Shown: positions 1-8,747, counted from the stretch's first letter. The stretch is 34,899 bases of DNA from Myxococcales bacterium (GCA_023248595.1 JAHFEG010000022.1:1-34899), one strand, 5' to 3'. A program made the numbers and translations. The notes: generated by a model from the sequence alone, not told the origin.

Positions 1-45
1 TGCATAGAATTAGTTTCTTTCCAGGGCATAAAGATTCCTCCAAGA

Positions 46-119
46 AATCTCTCTACCCATCTTAAAGACTGTCAGCTATGTCTCCGGTTTATTTGTCAAC
101 TATGTATCAGGTTCATACC
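46..119 (+). repeat. IS-end-like repeat at the trpB breakpoint
   Basis: This stretch contains two spaced copies of a motif of the form TGTCARCTATGTMTCMGGTT (about 70-88 and 95-113). A clearly related copy, in reverse orientation, lies at 26449-26523 between dapE and dapD, with roughly four fifths of positions matching by eye. Repeated short motifs of this kind near an end are typical of IS21-family termini, but no transposase of that family lies in the window, so the family assignment is inference. Recognisable trpB coding sequence begins directly after it. Confidence 0.6.
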
Positions 120-121
120 CG

Positions 122-1132
122 AAGACAAAAATTTATTTGAAGCGAGAAGATTTGGTCCACGGCGGTGCGCACAAAACCAACCAGGTGCTGGGGCAGGCTT
201 TGCTTGCTAAAAAGATGGGCAAGAACAGACTAATTGCTGAAACCGGGGCAGGACAACACGGTGTTGCGACAGCGATGGTCGGAGCGTTGTTCGGGTTTGA
301 AACCTGTATTTATATGGGTGCCAAAGATGTAGAACGGCAAAAACTAAACGTGTTTCGCATGCAGCTTTTTGGTGCCCAGGTAAAATCTGTGCAATCGGGC
401 AGTCAGTCCTTAAAAGATGCTATTAACGAGGCGATGCGTGATTGGACATCGAGTTATGAAAATACCCATTATTTACTGGGGACAGTTGCCGGCCCGCATC
501 CATTCCCTTTGATGGTACGCGAATTTCAGCGTGTTATTGGTGAAGAGGCTCGCCAACAAATTTTAGAACACGAAAAAAAATTGCCTGATATCGTCGTTGC
601 CGCTGTTGGTGGTGGCTCCAATGCCATGGGAATTTTTAGTGAATTTATTCCCGATGCTCAGGTGAAATTAGTTGGAGTCGAACCTGCCGGTCGTGGCTTG
701 CATACGGGTGAACATGGAGCGACTTTGCAAAAAGGGAGGCTTGGTATTTTGCATGGAGCCTACACAAAAATTTTGCAAGATACTGAAGGTCAAATCTCCG
801 ATGCGCACTCCATATCGGCAGGTCTTGATTATCCGGGGATTGGCCCCGAGCATGTTTACTTGCAAGCACAAAAACGTGTGGAATATGTGGGTGTCACCGA
901 CGCAGAAGCCCTGGATGCTTTTCTCACGCTTTCGCGGAACGAGGGTATTATACCGGCACTAGAATCCGCTCATGCTTTGGCACATGCCATGAAACTTGCG
1001 AAGGCCGCAGACAAAGAGCAGGTGATTGTCGTGAATCTTTCGGGACGCGGTGATAAAGATTTGAATACTGCTATGGCATTATTAGCAAATCAGTTGTGTC
1101 CGGTGGAAGAAATGGGAGAGGTGCGTCGATGA
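122..1132 (+). pseudogene. trpB: tryptophan synthase beta chain, 5'-truncated
   Basis: TrpB condenses indole with L-serine using pyridoxal phosphate. The C-terminal ~335 residues are well conserved: [14 protein letters not shown] carries the PLP lysine, and ETGAGQHG, the GGGSN phosphate-binding loop, [10 protein letters not shown]-like and NLSGRGDKD segments follow. Homology starts abruptly at KIYLKRED; in E. coli TrpB this lies about 73-75 residues into the protein. The sequence upstream in the same frame does not resemble TrpB and instead matches the IS-end-like repeat. There is no ATG with a ribosome site before the conserved part (only a TTG at 137). The gene overlaps trpA by ATGA, so this was a trpBA operon. 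I infer disruption by an insertion or rearrangement; an assembly join at the window start is the alternative. Confidence 0.85.
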
Positions 1133-1935
1133 GTCGTTATGAGAAAATGTTTGAGCAACTTGCTCATCGTCAAGAAGGCGCTTTTATCCCTTTTGTGATG
1201 TTAGGTGACCCCGATGCGGCCATGTGTTTGCGCATTGTCGATACCTTGATTGCCGGTGGTGCTGATGCTTTAGAACTGGGCATTCCTTTTTCCGATCCTG
1301 TCGCTGATGGTCCCGTAATTCAAAGAGCAGCGATGCGTGCGTTTGCAGCAAATATAAAATGGAAAGACTGTTTGGAAATGCTGCGACAAATTCGTGAAAA
1401 ACATCCAGAAATACCCATTGGTTTATTGCTCTATGCCAACTTAGTTGTTCATCGCGGCGTTGATACTTTTTATAAAAGTGTTGCCGGTGTCGGTGTGGAT
1501 TCAGTTTTAATCGCAGACGTACCTACTTTTGAAGCGGCTCCTTTTGTCAAGGCTGCTCTGGCCCATGGGATTGCCCCTGTGCTGATTGCGCCGCCCAATG
1601 CCAGCGACAAGCGCTTAAAAGAAATTGCGTCGTTGTCAAAAGGCTACACCTATGTCGTGACGCGATCAGGCGTGACCGGAGTAGATGCGGACTTGAAATT
1701 ATCAGCAAAAGAATTGCTGCTTAACTTAAGAAAGCATGGCGCGCCGCCCGCTGTATTTGGCTTTGGGATTTCCAAACCAGAGCATGTGAAGTTGGCCCTT
1801 GACGAGGGTGCAGCAGGTGCCATTAGTGGATCAGCAATTGTTGCTCTCATTGAAAATAATTTGGGCGATCAGACCAAAACATGTGCAGCTGTTTTCGAAT
1901 TTGTCAAAAAAATGAAAGCAGCGACGAAATTTTGA
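1129..1935 (+). CDS. trpA: tryptophan synthase alpha chain
   Basis: TrpA cleaves indole-3-glycerol phosphate to indole, which is channelled to TrpB. The 268-residue length is normal. The catalytic pair falls at E49 and D60 in [16 protein letters not shown], the same numbering as in E. coli TrpA. The start ATG overlaps the trpB stop (ATGA at 1129-1132) and is preceded by a GGGAGAGG ribosome site; the longer upstream reading frame is part of trpB and was not used. The reading frame is intact although its partner trpB is broken. It ends 15 bp from the convergent lipoprotein gene. Confidence 0.95.
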   Translation: MSRYEKMFEQLAHRQEGAFIPFVMLGDPDAAMCLRIVDTLIAGGADALELGIPFSDPVADGPVIQRAAMRAFAANIKWKDCLEMLRQIREKHPEIPIGLLLYANLVVHRGVDTFYKSVAGVGVDSVLIADVPTFEAAPFVKAALAHGIAPVLIAPPNASDKRLKEIASLSKGYTYVVTRSGVTGVDADLKLSAKELLLNLRKHGAPPAVFGFGISKPEHVKLALDEGAAGAISGSAIVALIENNLGDQTKTCAAVFEFVKKMKAATKF

Positions 1936-1950
1936 AAACAGGAACTGGAT

Positions 1951-4251
1951 TTAGTAGCTGTAAGTGATCACAAATTGGCAGTCATATAGACTAGAGCCAA
2001 GCGCTGTTGCCGTTCCTGATCCGTTGCCCCCATATGCTAAGCCGCCAGTGTAGAGAGTTCCTGTGGCATTGTAGTACTGCCAAAGATAGATGGTATTGGT
2101 GTTATTTACGGTCATCTCAAAATAGTACGAAGTATTAGCTGTTAAGTTCACCCCACTAAAAGTAAAAGTTGAGTCGGTGGTCTGAAATTCTGCGTTCTTA
2201 CCAGAGACGGCAACTGTGGGGGCTGTTCCCAAGGTTGTTCCTCTGGATGGGGTGTCGTAAACTGCAAGTGTAACAGTCCCGTTAAAAGTGCCACGTAAAG
2301 CATACGTAAGCCGTATAGAAACCAATGTAGAATTATTGGGAACTTGGAAAGTTTGCCCCATTCTTTGATTGGCATATTGTGCGGTGCCGGTGCCCTGCGT
2401 AATGGTCGCAGTGGTTGAAGGAGCTGCTACGGTAACGGTGAAAGTTCTCGTCACAGATGTTCTTCCTGTCTCTGTTGTGGTGACAACAATACTGAGCGAA
2501 GTTGTGGAGGTAATCGTATAATCGTTTCCGCTGGTGTAGGCCGCTTCACTAATGGTGATGGTCGAGCCGGCAGAGCCTGCGTCAGTGACTGTGAACTTAA
2601 TTTTACTAGCGGTTGTCGTGACCCATCCAGTGACAGCACCGGTGGTATCAGTCCCTCCGGCAGCGGGAATGGCGACGTTGGTGACACCGCCAACTGGAGC
2701 GGTGCTGCCGACAGCGAGGGTGATAGTGCCTGGAGCAGTGGCATTTGCTGCAGCGGCTACTGTGACAGTGAAAGTTCTCTCTGCGGTTGTTTTTCCTGTC
2801 TCTGTCGTTGTCACGACAATGCTGAGCGAAGCTGTGGAGGTAATGGCATAGTCGCTTCCGCTGGTATAAGAAAGGCCGCCAATGGTGATGGTCGAGCCGG
2901 CTGATCCGCCGTCGGCCACTGTGAATTTAATTTTGTTTGCGGTCGAGGTGATCCATCCGGTGACAGCTCCAGTGGTATTAGTTGCGCCAGCGGCGGGAAT
3001 GGCAACGTTGGTGACTCCGCCAACCGGTGTTTCTGTGCCAGTAGAGAGCGTAATAGCGCTCGGCGTAGTTGCGACACTTTGTGTGTAAGCAGCGCTACCT
3101 ACCGCACTGTCATAGTAGCTGGTTCTTGTAGCGATTGCCTTTAAAGTAATTGCAGAACTGATCGTAATGGCTCCCGAATAAAGCGATGTTGATCCCGTGA
3201 TAGAGGTGGCTGGCGTTGAGCCATCAGTCGTATAGTAAATTGCGTTAGCCCCTGAAGAGGCGATTGTTACACTGCTACCAAATGCAATAGCGCCTGCTGC
3301 TGGACTAAAAGTAGGTGTATCTTGAGTTGAGTTTCCAACAAAAGTTGCTGTGTAGGTAGTGCTCGCGCTGATACCGGTATCTGTCCTGCTGGCGGTCAGT
3401 ACGCCATCGCTCCAGCTGGAAAAATGATAACCAGTATTTGCGACGGCCGTAACTTGAGACCCACTTCCACCTGATGCAATGGTTTGCGAAGTGGTTCCTG
3501 TAAGTGAGCCATTGTCACCGGCAATATAGGTCAGCGTGTATTGTGAGGTAGCATTTCCAAGGCCGTGACCACCTGTTATTGTATTGGCGGGCGCTTCCCT
3601 CAGTGTGGTGCTGGAAGTGTGTAGAGTTGTTTCTTCATTTCTAGTATAAACAACTGTTTTTTCTTCCCCTTTGATTTCTGCTATGGCAACAGTGGTTGCT
3701 GCAGGTTGGAAAGTGTAAGCTCCGATGTTGCTCTTGTTTAAACTTTGGGTCGCATCCAAGTCAATCAAGACAACGATCGGGTTTGCTTGGGTCCCGATGG
3801 CAACCGGTTTAGGCAGCGTTACTTGCAGAATTGCCGGTTCATCATTAGTGATAATTTTCATAGTACCGTTAGCGAGGATTAGCTTGACCATACTGATTTC
3901 AAAATTGATCTTTTCATAAGTTCCAGGGGATAATTGATGATCCGCCAACACGGCAGAATTGCCATTTTGTAAACTTAAAAGGTTAAGCGTTTTAGGTGTT
4001 GAAAGTAAAACCGTATGCGTCTCTCCATTCATGGCAGATACCTTAGAGAAGGTGACCTGCATGTTGGTAATTTCATCAACAGTGGCATCCGTTAAAAGCA
4101 GTCTAAAATTGCCGGCGATATTAGAAGTATCCATATTGCCAATTGCTGAATTAGCAGAATCTTCCGAGCTTAAAGAATTGCAGCTGAGTAGGCCGAGCAA
4201 TGTCAAGAATAGGATAAGTAAAATAATAGATAATTTAGAATTCGTTTGCAT
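1951..4251 (-). CDS. large multidomain lipoprotein with DUF4382-like, InlB-B-like and chitobiase-type domains
   Basis: A 766-residue predicted outer-surface or periplasmic lipoprotein: positive N-terminus, hydrophobic segment and lipobox LLSC with the modified cysteine near residue 24. Order of domains by eye: DUF4382-like segment (about 45-185), a B-repeat-like segment ending GYHFSSWSDG (about 236-304), a chitobiase/hexosaminidase C-terminal-type beta domain with YYTTDGSTP (about 307-390), two tandem 110-residue beta repeats (about 392-501 and 502-611), and a C-terminal beta-sandwich (about 616-766). It is Ser/Thr/Gly/Ala-rich, as adhesin stalks are. I chose the second methionine (4251) because it follows a GGGGAAG sequence and gives a normal lipoprotein signal; the frame opens seven codons earlier. 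A role in surface attachment or polysaccharide binding is inference. The divergent neighbour encodes a GH18-like protein. Confidence 0.75.
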   Translation of the reverse strand: MQTNSKLSIILLILFLTLLGLLSCNSLSSEDSANSAIGNMDTSNIAGNFRLLLTDATVDEITNMQVTFSKVSAMNGETHTVLLSTPKTLNLLSLQNGNSAVLADHQLSPGTYEKINFEISMVKLILANGTMKIITNDEPAILQVTLPKPVAIGTQANPIVVLIDLDATQSLNKSNIGAYTFQPAATTVAIAEIKGEEKTVVYTRNEETTLHTSSTTLREAPANTITGGHGLGNATSQYTLTYIAGDNGSLTGTTSQTIASGGSGSQVTAVANTGYHFSSWSDGVLTASRTDTGISASTTYTATFVGNSTQDTPTFSPAAGAIAFGSSVTIASSGANAIYYTTDGSTPATSITGSTSLYSGAITISSAITLKAIATRTSYYDSAVGSAAYTQSVATTPSAITLSTGTETPVGGVTNVAIPAAGATNTTGAVTGWITSTANKIKFTVADGGSAGSTITIGGLSYTSGSDYAITSTASLSIVVTTTETGKTTAERTFTVTVAAAANATAPGTITLAVGSTAPVGGVTNVAIPAAGGTDTTGAVTGWVTTTASKIKFTVTDAGSAGSTITISEAAYTSGNDYTITSTTSLSIVVTTTETGRTSVTRTFTVTVAAPSTTATITQGTGTAQYANQRMGQTFQVPNNSTLVSIRLTYALRGTFNGTVTLAVYDTPSRGTTLGTAPTVAVSGKNAEFQTTDSTFTFSGVNLTANTSYYFEMTVNNTNTIYLWQYYNATGTLYTGGLAYGGNGSGTATALGSSLYDCQFVITYSY
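2418..3077 (-). repeat. two tandem 330-bp repeats inside the lipoprotein gene
   Basis: Two units, about 2418-2747 and 2748-3077, keep an exact 330-bp offset: for example ATGGTGATGGTCGAGCCGGC occurs near 2551 and again near 2881. They encode 110-residue beta domains sharing PVGGVTNVAIPAAG and TSLSIVVTTTETG-type motifs. The high nucleotide identity suggests a recent internal duplication and makes repeat-number change by recombination possible. Confidence 0.9.
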
Positions 4252-4396
4252 ACTTCCCCGCCGAATATGCATGAACAGGCTCTGTTATTAAAACATAAGT
4301 GCAGGTTTGCTGTCAAAGGGAGCAGCTAATTACTTTTTGAGATTAAAATTTATCGGCCGTGTGTTGTGTTCTTATTATCTACGAGAAAAACATCAC

Positions 4397-5254
4397 ATGA
4401 AGCATTTTAAATTTTTGTTTTTGAGCCTATTTGTTTTTGGGGTAACCGTACAAGCGGAGCCGTTGATCCAGCATAAAAGGGGCGATGGCTCTCAGATTTT
4501 TGTAGGGTATTGGGGAGGTTACTTTAATCGCACTTATTCTGTGCCGCTTGATGCAACGCCTGCTTATGTCGATGTGGTTCCGCTTGCTTTTGGCTGCCCC
4601 ATGGAAGACACTTTGACGCTTAAATTTTTGTGTAGCCAGTACACCGAAGACGAAGTATTGGCAGCAGTCAAAAAATTGCAAGCCAATGGACAAAAAGTAA
4701 TCATGTCTTTGATTGATACGCCGACCACTAATTGGAATCAAATCGATTTAGTAACGTTTGCCCAAAGTGTCAAAAATATTGTGATTGATGAGTGGGGACT
4801 CGATGGTATCGATATCGATGCGGAATCTTCGATGGCTTCCATCGATTATGTGCCTGCCTTTATTGAGCTTGTGACCGAAATTCGCAAAGCCATTGGTTCC
4901 GATAAAATTTTGACTTACACATGCTATACGGGAAGTGATGATGATCAAAAAATTCTCGATGCCACTAAGCAATATCTCGATGGTGTGAACTTAATGGCTT
5001 ATTCTTTAGATCAAGATGGCATGGTTGCTCTTTTTGAAACTTATGCGCAGTGGTTCGATCCTTCTCGTATTACCATCGGAGTGCAAACAGGGGTGACGCC
5101 ATTAGATGAAGTCGCCAATTTAACCAGATGGCAACCTGAGGGCGGCTCTAAAGGTGGCATGATGCTTTGGACTTTGAGTGAAGACAATCCAGTTGTTACA
5201 GGTCAACCTAATCAGACTTGGACCAAGACAATTGAAGCAAATATGAAAAATTAA
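4397..5254 (+). CDS. secreted GH18 chitinase-like glycosidase
   Basis: A 285-residue exported protein of the glycosyl hydrolase 18 fold. The signal peptide is MKHFKFLFLSLFVFGVTVQA. The GH18 signature DGIDIDAE is intact, with the catalytic glutamate at about residue 143, and FVGYWGGY near the start matches the first strand of the barrel. It is at the short end for GH18 and lacks a visible carbohydrate-binding module. Start chosen at 4397 because it gives a clean signal peptide; the frame is open further upstream to 4307 without a better site. Its stop overlaps by four bases the stop of the convergent kinase gene. The substrate (chitin, peptidoglycan-type or host N-glycan) cannot be read from the sequence. 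Confidence 0.8.
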   Translation: MKHFKFLFLSLFVFGVTVQAEPLIQHKRGDGSQIFVGYWGGYFNRTYSVPLDATPAYVDVVPLAFGCPMEDTLTLKFLCSQYTEDEVLAAVKKLQANGQKVIMSLIDTPTTNWNQIDLVTFAQSVKNIVIDEWGLDGIDIDAESSMASIDYVPAFIELVTEIRKAIGSDKILTYTCYTGSDDDQKILDATKQYLDGVNLMAYSLDQDGMVALFETYAQWFDPSRITIGVQTGVTPLDEVANLTRWQPEGGSKGGMMLWTLSEDNPVVTGQPNQTWTKTIEANMKN

Positions 5255-5781
5255 TTTGCTATGAATGTTTTAAAATGACCTAAAGCCTTCAAGCAAGCCT
5301 GAAAGCGTGTTCTTTTTCCTGAAATTTCTACGAATGGGCGATTCTTTTCAATCAAGCGCGCACGATAAACTTGATAGAGTTGTTCTCGAAGATGCGGACT
5401 CTGACGAAGGCCATCTGCGATCCAGGGTAAATCTGGAGACAGCAATAAATATAAATCATATTGCTGCTGTTCTTCCATTTTTTGCAGTCTGGGATCGATT
5501 GAGTTAAAAACATGCTGGCTCCAAATCACAATGTTATGGAGGTCTGTATCGCAAAAAAGCCAAGAGCTTTGACAATTTTTTAATGCTTTGCCTTCAGCAA
5601 TTAATTGTTTTTTGGCGAGACTGTATAAGTCCTGGGCAGTTTTAATTTGGTTACCAAGTGTCAAATGTTGCCTCGCATATTCTGGCACAAATGGCGCTTG
5701 AAAATGCGTGGCTAGTTTGATGACGAGGGAAGTTTTCCCTGTAGATTCTGGTCCAACCAGGGCAATTTTGTGCGGCGCCAT
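5251..5781 (-). CDS. NadR-like P-loop kinase, possible thiamine kinase
   Basis: A 176-residue P-loop NTPase resembling the ribosylnicotinamide-kinase domain of NadR, without the adenylyltransferase or HTH domains. Walker A is GPESTGKTS at residues 10-18; EYAR, the FCDTD segment and the IADGLRQ motif follow the NadR pattern. Its start lies 70 bases inside the preceding transporter gene, and no later start would keep the P-loop, so the two are probably translationally coupled. The pair is under a TPP riboswitch, which argues that the substrate is thiamine (or a precursor) taken up by the transporter, rather than nicotinamide riboside. That substrate assignment is inference from regulation. Confidence 0.8.
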   Translation of the reverse strand: MAPHKIALVGPESTGKTSLVIKLATHFQAPFVPEYARQHLTLGNQIKTAQDLYSLAKKQLIAEGKALKNCQSSWLFCDTDLHNIVIWSQHVFNSIDPRLQKMEEQQQYDLYLLLSPDLPWIADGLRQSPHLREQLYQVYRARLIEKNRPFVEISGKRTRFQACLKALGHFKTFIAN

Positions 5782-6308
5782 GAAAAATATCCTGAAAAAG
5801 CCATTGCCAAAAAAAGAATATAAAGCACGACATAAAAATAAAGATTTTGTCTAAAATACATAAAAATGGAAATCACGTTGACAAGCATCCACAGGTGCCA
5901 ATTTTCAATTTTCTTTTGCGCTGACAGCCACATGCCGGTGAAGCTCATGATGGCAACAAAACTATCAAGATAGGGCAGTGGGTTGTTCGTATTCTTTTCT
6001 AAAACAGCGCCGCATATAATTCCTAAAGTAATATTAAGCAATGCATACATTGAAATTTCGTCAGTTGTCAGATGTGTAACGACAAAAGCTTTTTTCTTTT
6101 TTTTAGAGCTCCACGTATACCAGCCATATAAAGTTAATATTAAAAAAACCGTATGGGAGGCAAGCTCGGCATATAGGCGCGCGTTAAAAAAAACGATATA
6201 CGAGGCTGCAATATAAATCAGTCCCATTGGCCAGCACCAAGTATTTTGTCTAGTCATCAGCCAAACATAGGCAAGGCCCGCACAGCTACCCACTGCTTCA
6301 GTAAACAT
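5712..6308 (-). CDS. pnuT: PnuC-family vitamin transporter, probably thiamine transporter PnuT
   Basis: A 198-residue inner-membrane protein with about seven hydrophobic segments and the PnuC-family pattern of Trp- and Tyr-rich helices (NTWCWPMGLIYIAAS, LILTLYGWYTW, ENWHLWMLVNVISIFMY). PnuC proteins carry nicotinamide riboside; PnuT is the thiamine-specific branch and is typically under TPP control. A TPP riboswitch ends directly at this gene's ribosome site (AAGGAGAG, 3 bases before the ATG), so PnuT is the better call. The 3' end extends 70 bases into the downstream kinase gene. Confidence 0.85.
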   Translation of the reverse strand: MFTEAVGSCAGLAYVWLMTRQNTWCWPMGLIYIAASYIVFFNARLYAELASHTVFLILTLYGWYTWSSKKKKKAFVVTHLTTDEISMYALLNITLGIICGAVLEKNTNNPLPYLDSFVAIMSFTGMWLSAQKKIENWHLWMLVNVISIFMYFRQNLYFYVVLYILFLAMAFSGYFSWRRTKLPWLDQNLQGKLPSSSN

Positions 6309-6311
6309 CGA

Positions 6312-6404
6312 CTCTCCTTACGCCGGCATGATCCGGTTCAAGTGAAAGGGTCGCCTGATCAATTTCAGACCTCTCAGCCGCAACAACAATCGGCTCCCCT
6401 GGTA
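6312..6404 (-). promoter_or_regulatory. TPP (thiamine pyrophosphate) riboswitch
   Basis: Read on the minus strand the leader contains, in order, GGGGAGCC, GCGGCTGAGAGG, GACCCTTTCACTTGAACC, GGATCATGCCGGCGTAAGGA. These are the conserved TPP/THI-element core blocks, including CTGAGA, ACCCTT, the GATC bulge region and the 3' GCGTAAGGA. The 3' block itself contains the Shine-Dalgarno of the transporter gene, so ligand binding would most simply hide the ribosome site. No separate intrinsic terminator is visible between it and the start codon. Confidence 0.95.
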
Positions 6405-6440
6405 TTTTTTAAATAACAGTCTTCGTAGATTTTGAAAATA

Positions 6441-8045
6441 CTATTTTTGCATGGTAATTCGAGTGCCGCTTGTTGCAATTTTAAAATTCGGGTGATTTTT
6501 AAAATAATCCATGAGAGATTCATCGAGACTTTTGAGTAGGTGCGTTATTTTTTTTGATTTTTCTTTTAATAAGGAAAATCCATCGCCTTGTTCAAGAATA
6601 AAACGACTTGAAGATACGATATAAGTTTTCTTTTTTTCTAAAGGAACAAAAATATTTTTTGGGGATAAAACTTCAACAGATTTTAAATTAAAATGAGAAG
6701 AAGCAATTTTATTGAGTTGAATTCGAAGTCCTGAAACTTGCAAAAAGCGAGCAGCATCTTCATTGGTTGAGCCAGGCTTGAAATTAAAAGCGAATTGCAA
6801 AATGTCCCATAAATCTTGTCCGCTTAAGCTAAAAACAGAAATTTTATTTCCAAAAGGTAGAGCATCGATTATGTTTGAGTGCGTGATTCTACCTTTGAGA
6901 AGACTAGAACGAATTGTGCCGCCATTGATAAAAGAAATTTGGGCACCCTGAGATGCGGCTGTTTCCAAAATCGCATCAGCGAGTACATTCCCTAAATTGC
7001 ATTCTTGATAGCGGCAAATGCCACTCTTACCTTCTAATGGTTTTGCGAGAGTTGCCACCGTCTCATTTTGCATTTTCTGAATAGGAATTTCTAGAAGTCT
7101 TATTTCTTTTACGGTTTCTATCTCTGCTGCGACTGAACTGTCTAGCAAAATAGGATTTCCGGACCATTTTGACAGATTTCCTAGCGCATCAAATTCAACG
7201 TCAAGGCGCCCTAGGTATTTGCCGTAAGCAGAGGCGGTTACCAGTAAGACTGGTTTTTTAGAAGGCGAGGAAACAACTATTGGATATGGCCCGTACGCAG
7301 ATGGATCATTGTTTGATAAAAGCGTATGAGAGTGTCCTCCTACAATAATATCGATGTCTTCTAAATGTTTGGCTATTTCGATTTCTTTCTCGATACCAGC
7401 GTGACTAATTAAAATGATTTTATTGATGCTTTGTTTTTTTAAAGCGGTGACTGCTTTTTTTACTTCGACTTCGATCGGAAGAAAACGAACCAAGGGACCA
7501 GGATGTGAAAGGTTTTTTGTCTCTTCGGTGATACAACCAATCAAGCCAATTTTTTTACCATTAATGATAACGACGGTGTAAGGTTTAATGAGATTTTTTA
7601 GAAAAGGATCTTGAGAAGCATCGATATTGGCGCCTAAAACAGGAAAATGAACGCTCTTAATAAATCGGCTTAAAACTTCAGGACCTTTATCAAAGTCGTG
7701 ATTACCTAAAGCCATGGCGGTGTATTGCAACTTATTCATAAATTGCCTGGCTTCATCGCCTTGGTATTTGAGATGAAAAACAGAGCCTTGGAATTGATCG
7801 CCAGCATCAAGAAGAAGTGTGTTTAATTTTTGCTTTCGAATTTCGTTTACTTTGGTAACGCGTTTGGCGACACCGCCATAGCAGCCATAACTTTCAGATG
7901 AGCAGGTTTGATCATGTTCATCGAATGGTTTAAGCCGCGCATGTACATCGTTGGTATGCAAAATTGTAAGTTTGAAGTTAGTTGACTCAGCAAAAATCGG
8001 ATATGCCGATAAAAAAACCCACAAAAAAGCACGAGAAAGAGACAT
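6441..8045 (-). CDS. periplasmic 5'-nucleotidase / UshA-family metallophosphatase
   Basis: A 534-residue exported two-domain nucleotidase. The signal peptide ends ...LSAYPIFA. The N-terminal metallophosphoesterase carries the metal motifs HTNDVHARL, DAGDQFQGS, GNHDFD, and GGHSH; the C-terminal substrate domain carries NGGTIRSSL and the INDALPFGN-like segment. Such enzymes dephosphorylate extracellular nucleotides or NAD/sugar nucleotides for uptake. Start set at the ATG at 8045, since the upstream GTG would put four extra residues ahead of the signal peptide. It lies upstream of the vitamin operon on the same strand, but a riboswitch leader separates them, so they are likely separate transcripts. 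Confidence 0.88.
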   Translation of the reverse strand: MSLSRAFLWVFLSAYPIFAESTNFKLTILHTNDVHARLKPFDEHDQTCSSESYGCYGGVAKRVTKVNEIRKQKLNTLLLDAGDQFQGSVFHLKYQGDEARQFMNKLQYTAMALGNHDFDKGPEVLSRFIKSVHFPVLGANIDASQDPFLKNLIKPYTVVIINGKKIGLIGCITEETKNLSHPGPLVRFLPIEVEVKKAVTALKKQSINKIILISHAGIEKEIEIAKHLEDIDIIVGGHSHTLLSNNDPSAYGPYPIVVSSPSKKPVLLVTASAYGKYLGRLDVEFDALGNLSKWSGNPILLDSSVAAEIETVKEIRLLEIPIQKMQNETVATLAKPLEGKSGICRYQECNLGNVLADAILETAASQGAQISFINGGTIRSSLLKGRITHSNIIDALPFGNKISVFSLSGQDLWDILQFAFNFKPGSTNEDAARFLQVSGLRIQLNKIASSHFNLKSVEVLSPKNIFVPLEKKKTYIVSSSRFILEQGDGFSLLKEKSKKITHLLKSLDESLMDYFKNHPNFKIATSGTRITMQK

Positions 8046-8227
8046 GGCTGGCCACACATATTTAGATAATGGAGAAGCGAGAGGCTTGATAATGTTCGTT
8101 TAAATTATCTTTTAAAGTTTGCATAAGTTGCTTTAAAAAAATCCAGTCAAGGCATTTAGGAGGTCTGTAAATAAACAACCAGCCCCGGGCTTTGCTCACC
8201 TGGGGTAGCTCATAGCGGGTTATCGGG

Positions 8228-8599
8228 TTACAGAATTGTTGAAACGATATCCATATTGATGTAGTTATATGTCATTTCACCATCCAAATAGACGTAACCA
8301 GATTTTTCCCACTTCCCGTTTTTATTTGTAGCATAGATTGCACCAGTATCTATAAGCTTATATGGGCTATTTGTAGGAGGATTTCCAAAGAAAGTATCAG
8401 CGTTGTCATGCATTTTTCCCTGAAGGAAGCTGACGCAGTGTTCGCCAGTCACTCCACAAGGACGACCAAAAAGACCGTCGCGGCTATTTATTATTCTACA
8501 AAACTTTTTTCCGTTTAGCGTGTCTGGCTTTTGATTATGAGCAGACGCAGATAAGGAAATTAAAAACAGAGTTGTAAATACCCCAAAAACAAATTTCAT
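8228..8599 (-). CDS. small secreted protein, paralogue A of a tandem pair
   Basis: A 123-residue protein with a signal peptide (MKFVFGVFTTLFLISLSASA). I do not recognise a family. It shares with the next gene the pattern L(D/N)G-K-x-C-R, FGRP-G, HCV-F-QGKM-DNA-TFFGNPPT, YKL, WEK-Y-Y-GE and a closing MD. This copy has an additional cysteine (FGRPCG). A GAGG ribosome site lies about 8 bases before the ATG. The two conserved cysteines may form a disulfide in the periplasm. Function unknown. Confidence 0.75.
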   Translation of the reverse strand: MKFVFGVFTTLFLISLSASAHNQKPDTLNGKKFCRIINSRDGLFGRPCGVTGEHCVSFLQGKMHDNADTFFGNPPTNSPYKLIDTGAIYATNKNGKWEKSGYVYLDGEMTYNYINMDIVSTIL

Positions 8600-8678
8600 C
8601 TAATAGACCTCAAATTTATGTTGATAATCATTATTTAAACTAGGCACTGGTTTTGGATAAAAAAAACTATCTATGATG

Positions 8679-8730
8679 CCCTCGTGAGTTTAGCTGTGAT
8701 GTTTTTAAAAATCTAAAAACTGCACGAGGG
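8679..8730. terminator. possible terminator hairpin between the two paralogues
   Basis: The 8-bp arms CCCTCGTG (8679-8686) and CACGAGGG (8723-8730) flank a 36-base loop that itself holds GTTTT/AAAAC arms. On the plus strand it is followed by TTTGTTTTT; on the minus strand the T-run comes about 15 bases later. It sits just after the stop of the 8748-9110 gene, so termination of that gene is plausible but not certain. Confidence 0.4.
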
Positions 8731-8747
8731 TTTGTTTTTGCCTAAAA

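Noticed and set aside
2552-3088. Plus-strand open frames opposite the lipoprotein repeats
   Set aside because: Two similar Val/Ala/Pro-rich frames arise only because the opposite strand is a tandem repeat; no ribosome sites or recognisable domains.
5712-6308. Nicotinamide riboside transporter PnuC
   Set aside because: The family matches, but the TPP riboswitch directly controlling the gene favours thiamine as substrate; kept as an alternative only.
8150-8220. Terminator hairpin around AGCCCCGGGCTTTGCTCACC
   Set aside because: The GC-rich palindrome is short, the fuller pairing is poor, and there is no T-run on either strand.
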